A stretch of 58,951 nucleotides of DNA. Source: Actinomadura barringtoniae (lineage in GTDB: Bacteria; Actinomycetota; Actinomycetes; Streptosporangiales; Streptosporangiaceae). This document shows, piece after piece, positions 23,837 to 32,700 of this stretch; positions within the stretch are counted from its first letter, which is position 1; each line of letters opens with the position of its first letter. Below the pieces are notes generated by a model. The model had not been told where the DNA came from, ran no database searches, and saw nothing but the letters and a program-made list of their open reading frames with translations. Position numbers and translations under genes: made by a program. The stretch covers positions 1-58,951 of the forward strand of contig NZ_JAGEOJ010000041.1 in NCBI RefSeq assembly GCF_017573505.1. The letters run 5' to 3'.

Positions 23837-24478
23837 TCAGGCGGCGCGGACGCGGTTGATGTGGCGGGCGTAGCGGGGGCGGCCGAAGACGTGCCAGATG
23901 CCGCGTACCGGAGCGGGCAGGGCGGACAGCAGCGTGGCTCGCTCGGCCGGGTTGGCGTCCTCCAGGACGAGGCCGAAGAGGGTGAGCAGGGTGAGCTTGG
24001 GCGTGTTGGCCACCAGGTGGTCGCCCAGGGAGGCCCATTCCTTCTCGCTGATGTGCTCGGCCGCGAGCGGGAGGAGGGTGGCCTCCTCGTCGTCGAGGTG
24101 CTCGATGAGCACGGCCCGGTGGTCGGCCAGGGCGGCCACGAGCGTGTCGCGTTCGTCGGCCCCGGCGGCGACCTCCCAGGCGGGGAACGCGGCGTCCAGC
24201 CTGGTCAGGGTCGCGGCGACCCGCTCGTGCTGGGCCTCCATGCGCAGCACGATCTCGGCCTCCAGATCCACGCGGGCCAGCAGCGGCGGCCACAGCAGCT
24301 CGTCCTCGCCCTCGTGGTGGTTCTTCAGTCCCAGCCGGTAGTCGCGGAAGTGGTCGGCGATCACCTTGGCGCGAGCGGTGTCACCCGGGGCGACGGCCGC
24401 CACCAGCTCGATCATCAGTCGCGTCTCGCGGCGGAAGGCGCGGTGCACGATCTCCATGTCCTGGGTGTCGATGCTCAT
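23837..24478 (-). CDS. Hemerythrin-like (HHE domain) protein
   Basis: A 213-residue protein with an N-terminal hemerythrin/HHE four-helix bundle (about 5-150). Iron ligands appear in order as HRAFRRE, NHHEGEDELLWP, EAQHERV, ADHRAVLIEHLDDEE. Such domains bind O2, NO or store iron and are often stress-related in actinomycetes. The C-terminal ~60 residues (GRPRYARHINRVRAA at the end) are common in actinobacterial members. The ATG at 24478 begins MSIDTQDMEIVHRAFRRE, the usual start; upstream open frame is ignored. Divergent from the SARP gene, across the TTGGAA repeats. Confidence 0.88.
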   Translation of the reverse strand: MSIDTQDMEIVHRAFRRETRLMIELVAAVAPGDTARAKVIADHFRDYRLGLKNHHEGEDELLWPPLLARVDLEAEIVLRMEAQHERVAATLTRLDAAFPAWEVAAGADERDTLVAALADHRAVLIEHLDDEEATLLPLAAEHISEKEWASLGDHLVANTPKLTLLTLFGLVLEDANPAERATLLSALPAPVRGIWHVFGRPRYARHINRVRAA

Positions 24479-24548
24479 CGGTTCCTGCCTCTCAGCCCTG
24501 CTTCTCAGCCCTGCTCCGGTTCGATGGCTCAAGACTGCTTCCGGGCTT

Positions 24549-24595
24549 TTGGAAGGGACTTGGAACCGACTTGGAACCCGCCCCGCGCGTACGAT
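24549..24595 (+). promoter_or_regulatory. SARP-type direct repeats plus -10 box
   Basis: TTGGAA occurs at 24549, 24560 and 24571, exactly 11 bp apart; the last two lie in perfect tandem GACTTGGAACC units. SARP regulators typically bind heptameric direct repeats phased at 11 bp on one DNA face. A TACGAT at 24590-24595 could be the -10 element, placing the transcript start at about 24602, just before the ATG at 24606. Autoregulation by the SARP, and effect on the divergent hemerythrin gene, are inferences. Confidence 0.7.
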
Positions 24596-24605
24596 GTCCC
24601 ACGTC

Positions 24606-27600
24606 ATGGTCTTGATCCGCGTATTGGGCTCTTTCTCGGCCGAGGTGGGCGGCGAGCCCGTTCCCCTGGGCGGGCCGCGGCAGCGGGGCGTGCTGGCCCT
24701 GCTGGTGGCGGCGCGCGGCCAGGTGGTGCCCGTCGACCGGATGATCGAGGACCTGTGGCGCGGCGAACCGCCGTCCCGTGCGCTGACCTCCTTGCAGGCG
24801 TACGTCTCCAACCTGCGCAAGCTGCTGGAGCCCGGGCGTCCGCCCCGTACTCCGGCCCGGCTGCTGGTGAGCGCGGCGCCCGGCTACGCGCTGCGGCTGC
24901 CGCCGGAGTCGGTGGACGCGTGGCGGTTCGAGGATCTGCTCGCCGAGGCCCGTACGGTCACCGACCCGAGCGCCGCCCGCGCGCTCCTGGCCGAGGCGCT
25001 CGACCTGTGGCAGGGACCCGCGTTCGCCGAGGTCGCCGACGATCCGTGGGCCGCCGCCGAGACGGCACGGCTGAACGAGCTGCGCCTGGTCGCCCGCGAG
25101 CTGCACGTCGCCGCCGGCCTGCGTACCGGCGACCCCGCCGCGGTCGTGCCCGAGGCCGAACGGCTCACCCGCGACGAGCCGCTCCGCGAAGAGGGCTGGC
25201 GGCTGCACGCCCTCGCGTTGTGGAGCAGCGGACGCCAGGCCGACGCCCTCGCCACGCTCCGCCGCGCCCGCGAGATCTTCGCCGACGAGCTGGGCCTCGA
25301 TCCCGGCCCGGAGCTGACGGCGCTGGAGGAGGCGATCCTCACCCAGCGCACCGACATCATGCGCGCGTCCGTTCCCGCCCCCGCGCCGCAACAGCAACCG
25401 CAGCCGAAGACGACGCCGCCGCCCAAACCCACGTCCTCGTTCGTGGGACGCGAGGCGGAGCTGTCGGCGCTGGTCACGGCGGCGGGCGAGGCGGCGGCCG
25501 ACGGGGCCCGCGTCGCCCTGGTCACCGGTGAGGCCGGGCTCGGCAAGTCGACCCTCCTGGAAAACCTCGCCGCGCGCCTCAACGACGACGGCTGGCTCGT
25601 CGCCGTCGGCCACTGCCCGGAGGCCGACGGCGCGCCGCCCGCGTGGGCCTGGGTCGAGGCGCTGCGGGCCGTCGCCGCGACCACTCCCCCGAGCGAGTTC
25701 ACCGACGACCTGGCACCCCTACTGTCCGACACCTCACTGGCGGAAGGCGACGCGGCGGCCGGACGCTTCCGCCTGCGCCAGGCCCTCTGGAACTGGCTCG
25801 CGTCGGTCGCCGCCGAACGCCCGCTCGCCATCGTTCTGGACGACCTGCACTGGGCGGACGCCGCGACGCTGGAGCTGCTCAGCGGCAGCGTCAGCCTCCG
25901 CGCCCCGATCCTGATCGTCGCCGCGTACCGCGCGGACGAGGGCGAGAGCCTGACCGAAACACTCGGGGCGCTCGCCCGCACCACGCCCCTGCGCCTCGCA
26001 CTCCCCGGGCTGAACGAGGCGGCCGTCGCGGAGCTCGTACGGACCGAGTGCGAGGCCGACGACGCGACCGTGGCCGGGATCGCCGAGCGGACCGGCGGAA
26101 ACCCGTTCTACATCCGGGAGAGCGCGCGGCTGCTGAACGGCGAGGGCGCGCTGGTGGCCCTCTCCGACGTTCCCGAGGGCGTACGGGACGTCCTGCGCCG
26201 CCGTCTGGCCCGGCTCCCCGAGGGCGGCGTGTCCATCCTCCGGCTGGCCGCCATCGCGGGCCGGGAAAGCTCGGTGGACGTGCTGGTCAAGGCCGCCGAC
26301 GTGGACGAGGACGGCGTACTCGACGCCCTCGACGCGGGCGTCATCGCCGGGCTGCTGAGCGAGCCGGGTCCGGATCGGATCCGCTTCGTTCACGCGCTCG
26401 TCCGGGACACGCTCATCGCGGACGTGAGCCGCCTGCGCGCGACCCGCATGCACGCCCGGATCGCCGCCGCGTTCGAGGGCACCGGCGACATCACCGCGCT
26501 CGCCCACCACCACGCCCGCGCCGGGTCGCCGAAGGCCGTCGGCTACTGCGTCCGCGCCGCCGAGCTGGCCGAGGCGCGCTACGCGCACGACGTCGCCGCC
26601 GACCTGCTCAAGGACGCGGTCGCCAACTCCACCGACCCGGACGAACGCGTCGACCTGCTCGGCCGCCTGCTCCGCGCGCAGATCCGTGCCGGAGCCGTCG
26701 CCGCCGCCCGCGAGACGCGCCGCGAGGCGCTGGAGTACGCCGACTCCCTCGGCCGCGACGACCTGATGATCGCCGCGTTCACCGCCTGGACCGAGCCCAC
26801 CCCCTGGCAGGCCCGCACGTACGGCACGGTCGACCGGCCCATCGTCGAGCGCCTGAGCCGCCTGCTCAAACGCGGCGACCTGGCGCCCGACGTGCGCGCC
26901 CGCCTGCTGATCGTCTACGCCGAGGAGCTGGTGGGCGAGGACGATCCCACCGTTCCGGCGGCGGTACGGGAAGCACTCGACCTCGCGACCGGCCCCCGCC
27001 TCCGCGCTGCGGCGCTCCTGCTCCTGCTGAACGAGAGGCCCGTGCAGGAGGAGATGTGCCGCGAGCTGGTGGAGATCGGCATCGAGCACGACCTGCCCGT
27101 CTACCGCGTCACCGGACTGATCAACCATGCGGTCGCCGCCGCCGACGCCAACGACCCGGACACCATGCGCCGCGTGACCACCGAGGCCCTGGAACTCGCG
27201 CGCGCCTACCGGATGCCCGAGGCGACGGCGGTCGCCGAGATCGCGCTGGCGACCCTCGAGCTCATCGAGGGCCGGTACGCCGAGGCCGAGCGCCTCTACA
27301 TCAGGGCCGACGAGGGGATGAAGCGGGCCGGATCAGTGCACGCCAACGGCTTCCTCCAACTCGCCCAGGCCGTCATCTGGCTGAACGACGGCACGCTCGG
27401 CGAACACCTGGCCGACGTGCGAGCCCTGCACGACATGCTCGGCCCGATGGTCGTCGACCTCTACGCCCTCACCCTCCACGCCAACGGCCGCGACGCCGAA
27501 GCCCGCCGTCTCCGCGCCTCGCCATCCCCCATCCGCCCAGACTTCTTCTTCATCTTCCTGACACAACTGCGCGCGATGGCCGCCATGGCCCTGAACGAAC

Positions 27601-27827
27601 GCGACGCCGCCGAGGAGCTCTACGCGACCCTGCTCCCCCACCGCGACGGTCCCCCGGCCGGAGCCACGAGCATCTCCCTGGCCCTGCCACCGCCCGCGCA
27701 CGTCCTAGGCGAACTGGCCGCCTACCTCGGCCGCGACGACGAGGCCGCCGCCCACTTCGCCGTGGCCGCCGACATCGCCACCCGATGGAACGCCCCTCAC
27801 TGGGCCGCCGCGTCCTCCGGCCAGTAG
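24606..27827 (+). CDS. Large SARP regulator with NTPase and TPR-like domains (AfsR/BTAD type)
   Basis: A 1,073-residue regulator. Order: OmpR-like winged helix DNA-binding domain (1-95, IRVLGSFSAEVGG and LTSLQAYVSNLRKLLEP), BTAD domain (about 100-245, ending ELGLDPGPELTALEEAIL), a Pro-rich linker, an AAA/NTPase domain with Walker A GEAGLGKSTLL near 306 and Walker B IVLDDLHWAD near 410, then a long helical TPR-like region. SARPs usually activate secondary-metabolism genes, but large ones also act globally. I chose the ATG at 24606, which gives the usual SARP N-terminus and fits a leaderless transcript; ATG at 24594 overlaps the likely -10 box. Confidence 0.92.
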   Translation: MVLIRVLGSFSAEVGGEPVPLGGPRQRGVLALLVAARGQVVPVDRMIEDLWRGEPPSRALTSLQAYVSNLRKLLEPGRPPRTPARLLVSAAPGYALRLPPESVDAWRFEDLLAEARTVTDPSAARALLAEALDLWQGPAFAEVADDPWAAAETARLNELRLVARELHVAAGLRTGDPAAVVPEAERLTRDEPLREEGWRLHALALWSSGRQADALATLRRAREIFADELGLDPGPELTALEEAILTQRTDIMRASVPAPAPQQQPQPKTTPPPKPTSSFVGREAELSALVTAAGEAAADGARVALVTGEAGLGKSTLLENLAARLNDDGWLVAVGHCPEADGAPPAWAWVEALRAVAATTPPSEFTDDLAPLLSDTSLAEGDAAAGRFRLRQALWNWLASVAAERPLAIVLDDLHWADAATLELLSGSVSLRAPILIVAAYRADEGESLTETLGALARTTPLRLALPGLNEAAVAELVRTECEADDATVAGIAERTGGNPFYIRESARLLNGEGALVALSDVPEGVRDVLRRRLARLPEGGVSILRLAAIAGRESSVDVLVKAADVDEDGVLDALDAGVIAGLLSEPGPDRIRFVHALVRDTLIADVSRLRATRMHARIAAAFEGTGDITALAHHHARAGSPKAVGYCVRAAELAEARYAHDVAADLLKDAVANSTDPDERVDLLGRLLRAQIRAGAVAAARETRREALEYADSLGRDDLMIAAFTAWTEPTPWQARTYGTVDRPIVERLSRLLKRGDLAPDVRARLLIVYAEELVGEDDPTVPAAVREALDLATGPRLRAAALLLLLNERPVQEEMCRELVEIGIEHDLPVYRVTGLINHAVAAADANDPDTMRRVTTEALELARAYRMPEATAVAEIALATLELIEGRYAEAERLYIRADEGMKRAGSVHANGFLQLAQAVIWLNDGTLGEHLADVRALHDMLGPMVVDLYALTLHANGRDAEARRLRASPSPIRPDFFFIFLTQLRAMAAMALNERDAAEELYATLLPHRDGPPAGATSISLALPPPAHVLGELAAYLGRDDEAAAHFAVAADIATRWNAPHWAAASSGQ

Positions 27828-28215
27828 AGCGCCGACCGTTCCGCTGGGGGCGGCCGTTTGAGGACAGGGGACAGTTCTACTCGCGGGTTTATCACTGGGT
27901 GAGTAGCGGTGGCGGGTGCGGGCCGTTGAGAAACGGGCGGGGTGCGCCAAAGGCGACCGCAAGCGATCGCTTTCTATGTGTGCTGGCGAACATTTCCGTG
28001 GCCATCTTTGACAGCCGTTTAGTATGTGGCCCGCGTTTTCTGATCTAACTTCGGGGTGTCCTGGGTCACGACAGGCAAAGGCACGCAGGGGTTCCCCGCT
28101 CGGCGTGTCCCACCCCGATGTCGTGATCCCTTGCTACCGCAGGCATGACGGCCGGGTTCGGCTTCCAGCGACCCCGCGAGGGAGCACGGCCCGTCAGGCC
28201 ACGGAGGTGTGTCCG
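27828..28215. other. Intergenic region before the second PucR gene
   Basis: These 388 bp lie between two rightward genes. There is a perfect 12-bp palindrome AAGCGATCGCTT (27961-27972) and a TTGACA at 28008-28013 without an obvious -10 at normal spacing. No gene recognised. Confidence 0.45.
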
Positions 28216-29421
28216 ATGACGCAGACTCTTGATCATGGAGCCGTCGAGGAGCCGGTGCTGCCGGTTCCCCGCGGGCTCGCCTCGTTCATGCGGCCGGAAC
28301 TGCCCAGCCTGACCGAGGAGATCATCAGCGACATCCGCCGCGGCGTGCCCGAGTACGCCCGTCCGATCGACGGGCCGTACGGGCAGGCGCTGCGCGCGAG
28401 CGTGGAAATGCACCTGGGCGCGTTCGTCGACCAGATCGCCGAGCCGGGCGAGGTGCACGAGGCGCACGAGGAGGCCGCCCGCCGGCTCGGCCAGCTGGAG
28501 GCGCACGAGGGCCGCAGCCTGGACTGCCTGCAGGCCGCGTTCCGGATCAGCGGCCAGACCGCGTGGCGCAGGATCATGAACGTCGCGCCGCACTACGAGG
28601 TCTCCCCCACCGTGCTGTCGCGCCTGGCCGACGCCGTCTTCGACTACATGGACCGGCTCGTGGCGCTGGCGCTGGACGGCTATGTGGAGGCCAAGGAGAG
28701 CCCGGTGGCCATCCTGGACGAGCGGCGCAGGCGGTTGTTGCGGCTGATCCTGGAGGGCCCGTCGGTGCCGCGCGCGGCGATCCGCGAGCTGGCCGAGGCC
28801 GCCATGTGGAAGCTGCCGGACGAGGTCGTACTGGTCGCGACGCAGCCGAAGGCCCGCCATGTCGCGGCGGCGCTGGACGGCGACGTGCTGGTCGACTTCG
28901 AGGGCGCCTCACCGCACCTGCTGATGCCGGGTCCGCTCACGACCGGACGGCTGGCCATGCTGAAGGCGGCGATCCCCGACCACCGGGTGGCCGTCGGGCT
29001 GAGCGTCCCGCTCGGCCGCGCGGTCGACTCGCTGCGGTGGGCACGGCAGGCGCTCGCCCTGGCCGCACGCGGCGTGCTCGACGACGGGCCGCTGACGCTG
29101 TGCGAGGACCACCTGGTCACGCTGTGGCTGCTGTCGGACGTTCAGCTGATCGAGCAGCTCGCCCGGCGCCAGCTGTCGGCGATGGACGACCTGACCCCCG
29201 CCCAGCGGGAACGGCTGACCGAGACGCTGCGGACCTGGCTGGTCACCCGGGGAACGGCGGCCGAGATCGCCGACCTGTTGCACGTTCACCCGCAGACCGT
29301 GCGCTACCGGATGCGGCAGCTGGAGCGAACGTTCGGGCACCGGCTCCAGGATCCCGAGACGCGGTTCGGGATCGAGGTCGTGCTGCGGGCGATGCATCTG
29401 CGTCGCCGCGCCGGCACCTGA
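28216..29421 (+). CDS. PucR/CdaR-type helix-turn-helix regulator (paralog 2)
   Basis: A 401-residue relative of the regulators at 19836 and 32701. It has a helical N-terminal sensor (SLTEEIISDIRRGVPEYARP), a central region with SVPLGRAVDSLRWARQALALA, and the PucR C-terminal helix-turn-helix (AAEIADLLHVHPQTVRYRMRQ, LERTFGHRLQDP). GGAGG lies 8 nt before the ATG. Unlike the other two paralogs it has no SCP2 gene directly beside it. Target genes are unknown. Confidence 0.87.
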   Translation: MTQTLDHGAVEEPVLPVPRGLASFMRPELPSLTEEIISDIRRGVPEYARPIDGPYGQALRASVEMHLGAFVDQIAEPGEVHEAHEEAARRLGQLEAHEGRSLDCLQAAFRISGQTAWRRIMNVAPHYEVSPTVLSRLADAVFDYMDRLVALALDGYVEAKESPVAILDERRRRLLRLILEGPSVPRAAIRELAEAAMWKLPDEVVLVATQPKARHVAAALDGDVLVDFEGASPHLLMPGPLTTGRLAMLKAAIPDHRVAVGLSVPLGRAVDSLRWARQALALAARGVLDDGPLTLCEDHLVTLWLLSDVQLIEQLARRQLSAMDDLTPAQRERLTETLRTWLVTRGTAAEIADLLHVHPQTVRYRMRQLERTFGHRLQDPETRFGIEVVLRAMHLRRRAGT

Positions 29422-29575
29422 GAATTGCGCGCCCGGTGACAATGCCGGGCGCGCATGGAATCCACGGATGCGCAGCGGTTATCAGACTCCCGGTCGAATG
29501 CTTGCCGGTCGGTCCGGCCCGTGGTCTCTTTCTCTCATGCAATTCCTTCACCCCTGAGATTGGCGGCGAACAAAA

Positions 29576-30817
29576 GTGCGCGCAGGACGCTCGCTCAAGA
29601 CGGCCGGATCGGTTCTCGCGGTCGGTTTGGGCGCCGCGTCCGTGGCCTCGGTGACCATCCATCTGCCGGGCATGGGCGGCGGCTCCCCCTCGCCGATGGC
29701 GAGCTTCGGCAAGGCGACCGATCCGACGACGACGCCCACGCCGAGCGAGGTCGACTCCTCGACACCGAAGCCCGCGCCGACCCCCACTCCCGCGCCCAGG
29801 CCGACGCCTACGCCGACTCCCACCCCTACGCCGACACCGACTCCCACCCCGACGCCCACACCCACGCCAACTCCGACGCCGACCCCCACGCCGACGCCAA
29901 CCCCGACTCCCACGCCAACCCCGACGCCGACGCCGACCGCCCCGAAGCTGTCGCTCAGCCTGTCGGTGTCGGCCGGGTCCACCAGCCCGGGCGGTGGCGT
30001 GACCGCGACACTGAACGTCAAGGCGTCGAAGGCGCAGGCCCAGGGCACGGTCGTGCACCTGTGGGCGCCGGGGGCGACCGCCTCCCCCGACTCTCAGGGC
30101 CTCGGGACGGTGAACGGGAGCCGTTCGGCGGTCGCGTACGTGCGCGTCCCGGCGACCGCCGCGGCGGGTACGATCCAGCTGGTGGCGACGGCGACCGCCT
30201 CGGGCGCGTCGGCCGTGACCGCGACGCGGACCCTCACCGTCACCGGCTCCCCGAACACGACGCCACCGCCGTCGGGCGGCGGCGCGGCCCTTCCGCCCGG
30301 CTCGCCGAGCCTGCCGCCCGGCATGACGCCGCCGACGGCGAACGGTCCCCAGGTGGCCCTGCCGCCGATCGCTCCGCCGCAGGTGGCGCCGAACATGCAG
30401 GTGGCCGCGCCGCTGCGCAAGGTGGGGCTGCGCAGCAACGCCACTCTGGAGAACAACCGTGACGACCTGACCGCCGTGCAGGCGGGGTGGCTCGCCGCCC
30501 TGCTGACGGTCGGCTGGCTCACGGTGATCAGGCTGCGGCTGGCCCGCCGTGACGACCACAAGGGCCGCCGGGCCGGCCGCCTCCAAGTCGCCCCCGCGGG
30601 CGCCGACCCCCGAGTGGCCGCCGCAGGCCGCGCCGCCGCAGGCCGCGCCGCCGCGGTCCAGAGCCCGGCACCGCCTGCGTCCCAGCGCCCGGCCCCGCCC
30701 GCGGCCCAGGCCCAGCGTCCGGCCGGGTCCACGCGGCGCAAGCCCGCTCCCACGGGGCGCCACGCGACCCCGCCGGCGCCCAGCCGCCGCGCGGCCAAGA
30801 AGAAGCGCCGCAGCTAA
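29576..30817 (+). CDS. Pro-Thr-repeat surface protein with C-terminal membrane anchor
   Basis: A 413-residue exported protein. An N-terminal signal or anchor (about 8-27) is followed by a Pro-Thr dipeptide run of about 50 residues, which would be a stiff, possibly mannosylated stalk. Next comes a beta-sandwich-like domain (about 125-220, LSLSVSAGSTSPGGGVTATL), a Pro-rich spacer, one hydrophobic helix near 300-320 (WLAALLTVGWLTVI) and a basic, Ala/Pro-rich tail. The topology suggests a cell-surface stalk with a cytoplasmic or wall-binding basic end. GTG start with weak ribosome site. No sortase LPxTG motif. Function unknown. Confidence 0.8.
   Translation: MRAGRSLKTAGSVLAVGLGAASVASVTIHLPGMGGGSPSPMASFGKATDPTTTPTPSEVDSSTPKPAPTPTPAPRPTPTPTPTPTPTPTPTPTPTPTPTPTPTPTPTPTPTPTPTPTPTPTAPKLSLSLSVSAGSTSPGGGVTATLNVKASKAQAQGTVVHLWAPGATASPDSQGLGTVNGSRSAVAYVRVPATAAAGTIQLVATATASGASAVTATRTLTVTGSPNTTPPPSGGGAALPPGSPSLPPGMTPPTANGPQVALPPIAPPQVAPNMQVAAPLRKVGLRSNATLENNRDDLTAVQAGWLAALLTVGWLTVIRLRLARRDDHKGRRAGRLQVAPAGADPRVAAAGRAAAGRAAAVQSPAPPASQRPAPPAAQAQRPAGSTRRKPAPTGRHATPPAPSRRAAKKKRRS
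29776..29941 (+). repeat. Pro-Thr codon repeat tract
   Basis: Roughly 165 bp of alternating Pro and Thr codons (units like CCGACGCCGACT or CCCACGCCAACC) with synonymous variation. The antisense frame reads as Gly-Val repeats and is an artefact. A hot spot for length variation. Confidence 0.85.
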
Positions 30818-30831
30818 GCCCTACAACAACG

Positions 30832-30890
30832 CCGATCTTGCTCTGAGCGCCCTCCCAACGGCCTTGGGAGGGCGCTCAGAGCAAGATCGG
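30832..30890. terminator. Very long bidirectional terminator hairpin
   Basis: A perfect 26-bp inverted repeat (30832-30857 with 30865-30890) and a 7-nt loop ACGGCCT lies between convergent genes ending at 30817 and 30904. The stem starts CCGATCTTGCTCTGAGCG. It is the longest perfect hairpin noticed in the window. Confidence 0.85.
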
Positions 30891-30903
30891 TTGATGGAGA
30901 GTG

Positions 30904-32646
30904 CTAGCCGCGGTCGGCTTGGCGGCAGGTGGCTGCCTTGCAACTGCGGTAGGCGGCCAGCCAGGACGAGAAGTGGTTGAGCCTGGCGCGGATGCGGTTG
31001 GCCCGGGGTGGGCGGTCTTTCCCGATGAGGCGAGGGTCTCCGGCCAGGTTGCGCAGCTCGTACGGGTCTGCGGCCAGGTCGTAGAGCTGTCTCTCGCCGG
31101 TCACGTACTCCACGTAGAGGTAGCGGTCGGTGCGCAGGGCGGCGTACGTCGGCGGGAGGGGGCATCCCCTGCCGTGCCTGGCTCGCGTATCGCAGTCAGG
31201 GCCTTCGGGATGGTTCTTGGCCTTGCCCGCGTAGAACTCCATCAACATCGCCTTGCGCCAGTTGCCCGGCGTGTGTCCCTTGAGAACGGGGAGCAGAGAG
31301 CGGCCTTCGGTGAAGGAAGGGGTCTTGGCGCCGCCTATCGCGGCGATGGTGGGGGCCAGGTCCACAGTGCCGGCCAGTGCGTTGACGGAACGGCCTGCCG
31401 GGATGCCCGGGCCACGGATGACGAAGGGGATGCGGATGTCCTCCTCGTAGGGCGTCGTCTTGCCGGGCGGCAGCCGGTGCTCGCCGAGGTGGAAACCGTT
31501 GTCGGAGGTGAAGATGACGTAGGTGTTCTGAAGTCGCTGGGTGTCGCGCAGGGTCTTCATCAGGGAGCCGACCATGTCGTTCACCGAGAGCATGGAGCGC
31601 AGGCGGTCGCGGTAGATGCCGTCGATCCGCTTGATGTCCTTCTTGCAGAGCTTCGGCTTGTTCCGCAGCCAACGTGGCTCTTTGAATGTGCCCGCCTTGT
31701 TGAAGGAGGGCGGCCGCGGTGCCTTCACGTTCTTGAACGCGGCGGTGTGGCGGGCCGCGGAGGGCGCGGGGAGATGCGGCGCGAGCGGGGCCAGGTAGAG
31801 GAAGAACGGCTTGTCGCGGGGTGAGTCGTGGACGAAGGAATTCGCCCTGCGCGCCAGGACGTCGTCCAGGTGGTCGGCGGGTCCGTGCCCGTACGGGATG
31901 GAAAAGCCCTGCTCGACCAGGTGATAGTCGCGCTGCTGATACATGTGGCGCTGCGAGGGCACGTGCCAGTCGTCCCAGCCGGGCGGAACGTAGGTGGCGG
32001 GCGCGCTGGCCGGGTAGCCGTTCAGGAACTTGCCGACGAAGCCGGTCCGGTACCCGGCGGACTTCATCCACGTGCCGATCGTCGACTGGTCCTCGCGCCT
32101 GGCGTGAAACTCGGGGAAGCCGCCGTTCGGCGGGTTGTTGGTCCGCACGCCGTGGCTGTGCACGTACTGCGACCGCAGGATGGTCGAACGGGACGGGCAG
32201 CACCAGGAGTCGGACACGAAGAAGTTGCTCAGGCTCGTTCCCTCACGGCGCAGGCGCGCGATGTTGGGGAACAGCCGCAGGTCGGTGCGGTCGAGGTCGT
32301 CGGTCACGATCATGATCACGTTGGGCTGGGGCCTGCCGTGCCGGAGCCGGACTCCGGACCTCGACCGCGCGGCGCCCGACGACGCCGAGCTCGCGCCGAG
32401 CGTCACGCTCGTTCCGGCCATCAGGCTTCCGGCGCCGGACATACCCAGCGTGACTGCCGAGGCCGCGCTCAACTCACCCGCCGCACCGCCCTCCGGGCCG
32501 CGTTCGGCGCCCGCGTCGGGCATTCCGATCGCCAGGGCCAGCACCACCGACAGCAGTGTCGCGACCGCTACGGACCTGCGAAAACGTTGCGCCGCACGCA
32601 GGCGATTGCGTGGTCTTGCGAGCTGGCGGTGAACGGCACGGTTCAA
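30904..32646 (-). CDS. Exported sulfatase
   Basis: A 580-residue type I sulfatase. The catalytic cysteine to be converted to formylglycine is in SWCCPSRSTILRSQ (C-x-P-S-R, second Cys, near residue 149). Metal ligands appear in MIVTDDLDRTD at the start of the domain and FTSDNGFHLGEH later. A hydrophobic segment near 28-42 is followed by an Ala/Ser-rich stretch of about 60 residues, so the enzyme is exported or membrane-tethered. TTG start with AAAGGGGGG 4 nt upstream. It follows the PucR3 gene by 54 bp on the same strand. The sulfated substrate is unknown; an aryl or carbohydrate sulfate is likely. Confidence 0.92.
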   Translation of the reverse strand: MNRAVHRQLARPRNRLRAAQRFRRSVAVATLLSVVLALAIGMPDAGAERGPEGGAAGELSAASAVTLGMSGAGSLMAGTSVTLGASSASSGAARSRSGVRLRHGRPQPNVIMIVTDDLDRTDLRLFPNIARLRREGTSLSNFFVSDSWCCPSRSTILRSQYVHSHGVRTNNPPNGGFPEFHARREDQSTIGTWMKSAGYRTGFVGKFLNGYPASAPATYVPPGWDDWHVPSQRHMYQQRDYHLVEQGFSIPYGHGPADHLDDVLARRANSFVHDSPRDKPFFLYLAPLAPHLPAPSAARHTAAFKNVKAPRPPSFNKAGTFKEPRWLRNKPKLCKKDIKRIDGIYRDRLRSMLSVNDMVGSLMKTLRDTQRLQNTYVIFTSDNGFHLGEHRLPPGKTTPYEEDIRIPFVIRGPGIPAGRSVNALAGTVDLAPTIAAIGGAKTPSFTEGRSLLPVLKGHTPGNWRKAMLMEFYAGKAKNHPEGPDCDTRARHGRGCPLPPTYAALRTDRYLYVEYVTGERQLYDLAADPYELRNLAGDPRLIGKDRPPRANRIRARLNHFSSWLAAYRSCKAATCRQADRG

Positions 32647-32700
32647 CGAACCCCCCTTTGCTGTTTTACGCTCACACCCTTCCCGACTACTAGATCATCA

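Noticed and set aside
25643..28048. 801-residue Arg/Pro-rich frame overlapping the SARP gene
   Set aside because: Out-of-frame shadow of the SARP gene with a composition typical of wrong-frame GC-rich DNA.
29548..30048. Gly-Val repeat protein on the minus strand
   Set aside because: It is the antisense translation of the Pro-Thr codon tract.
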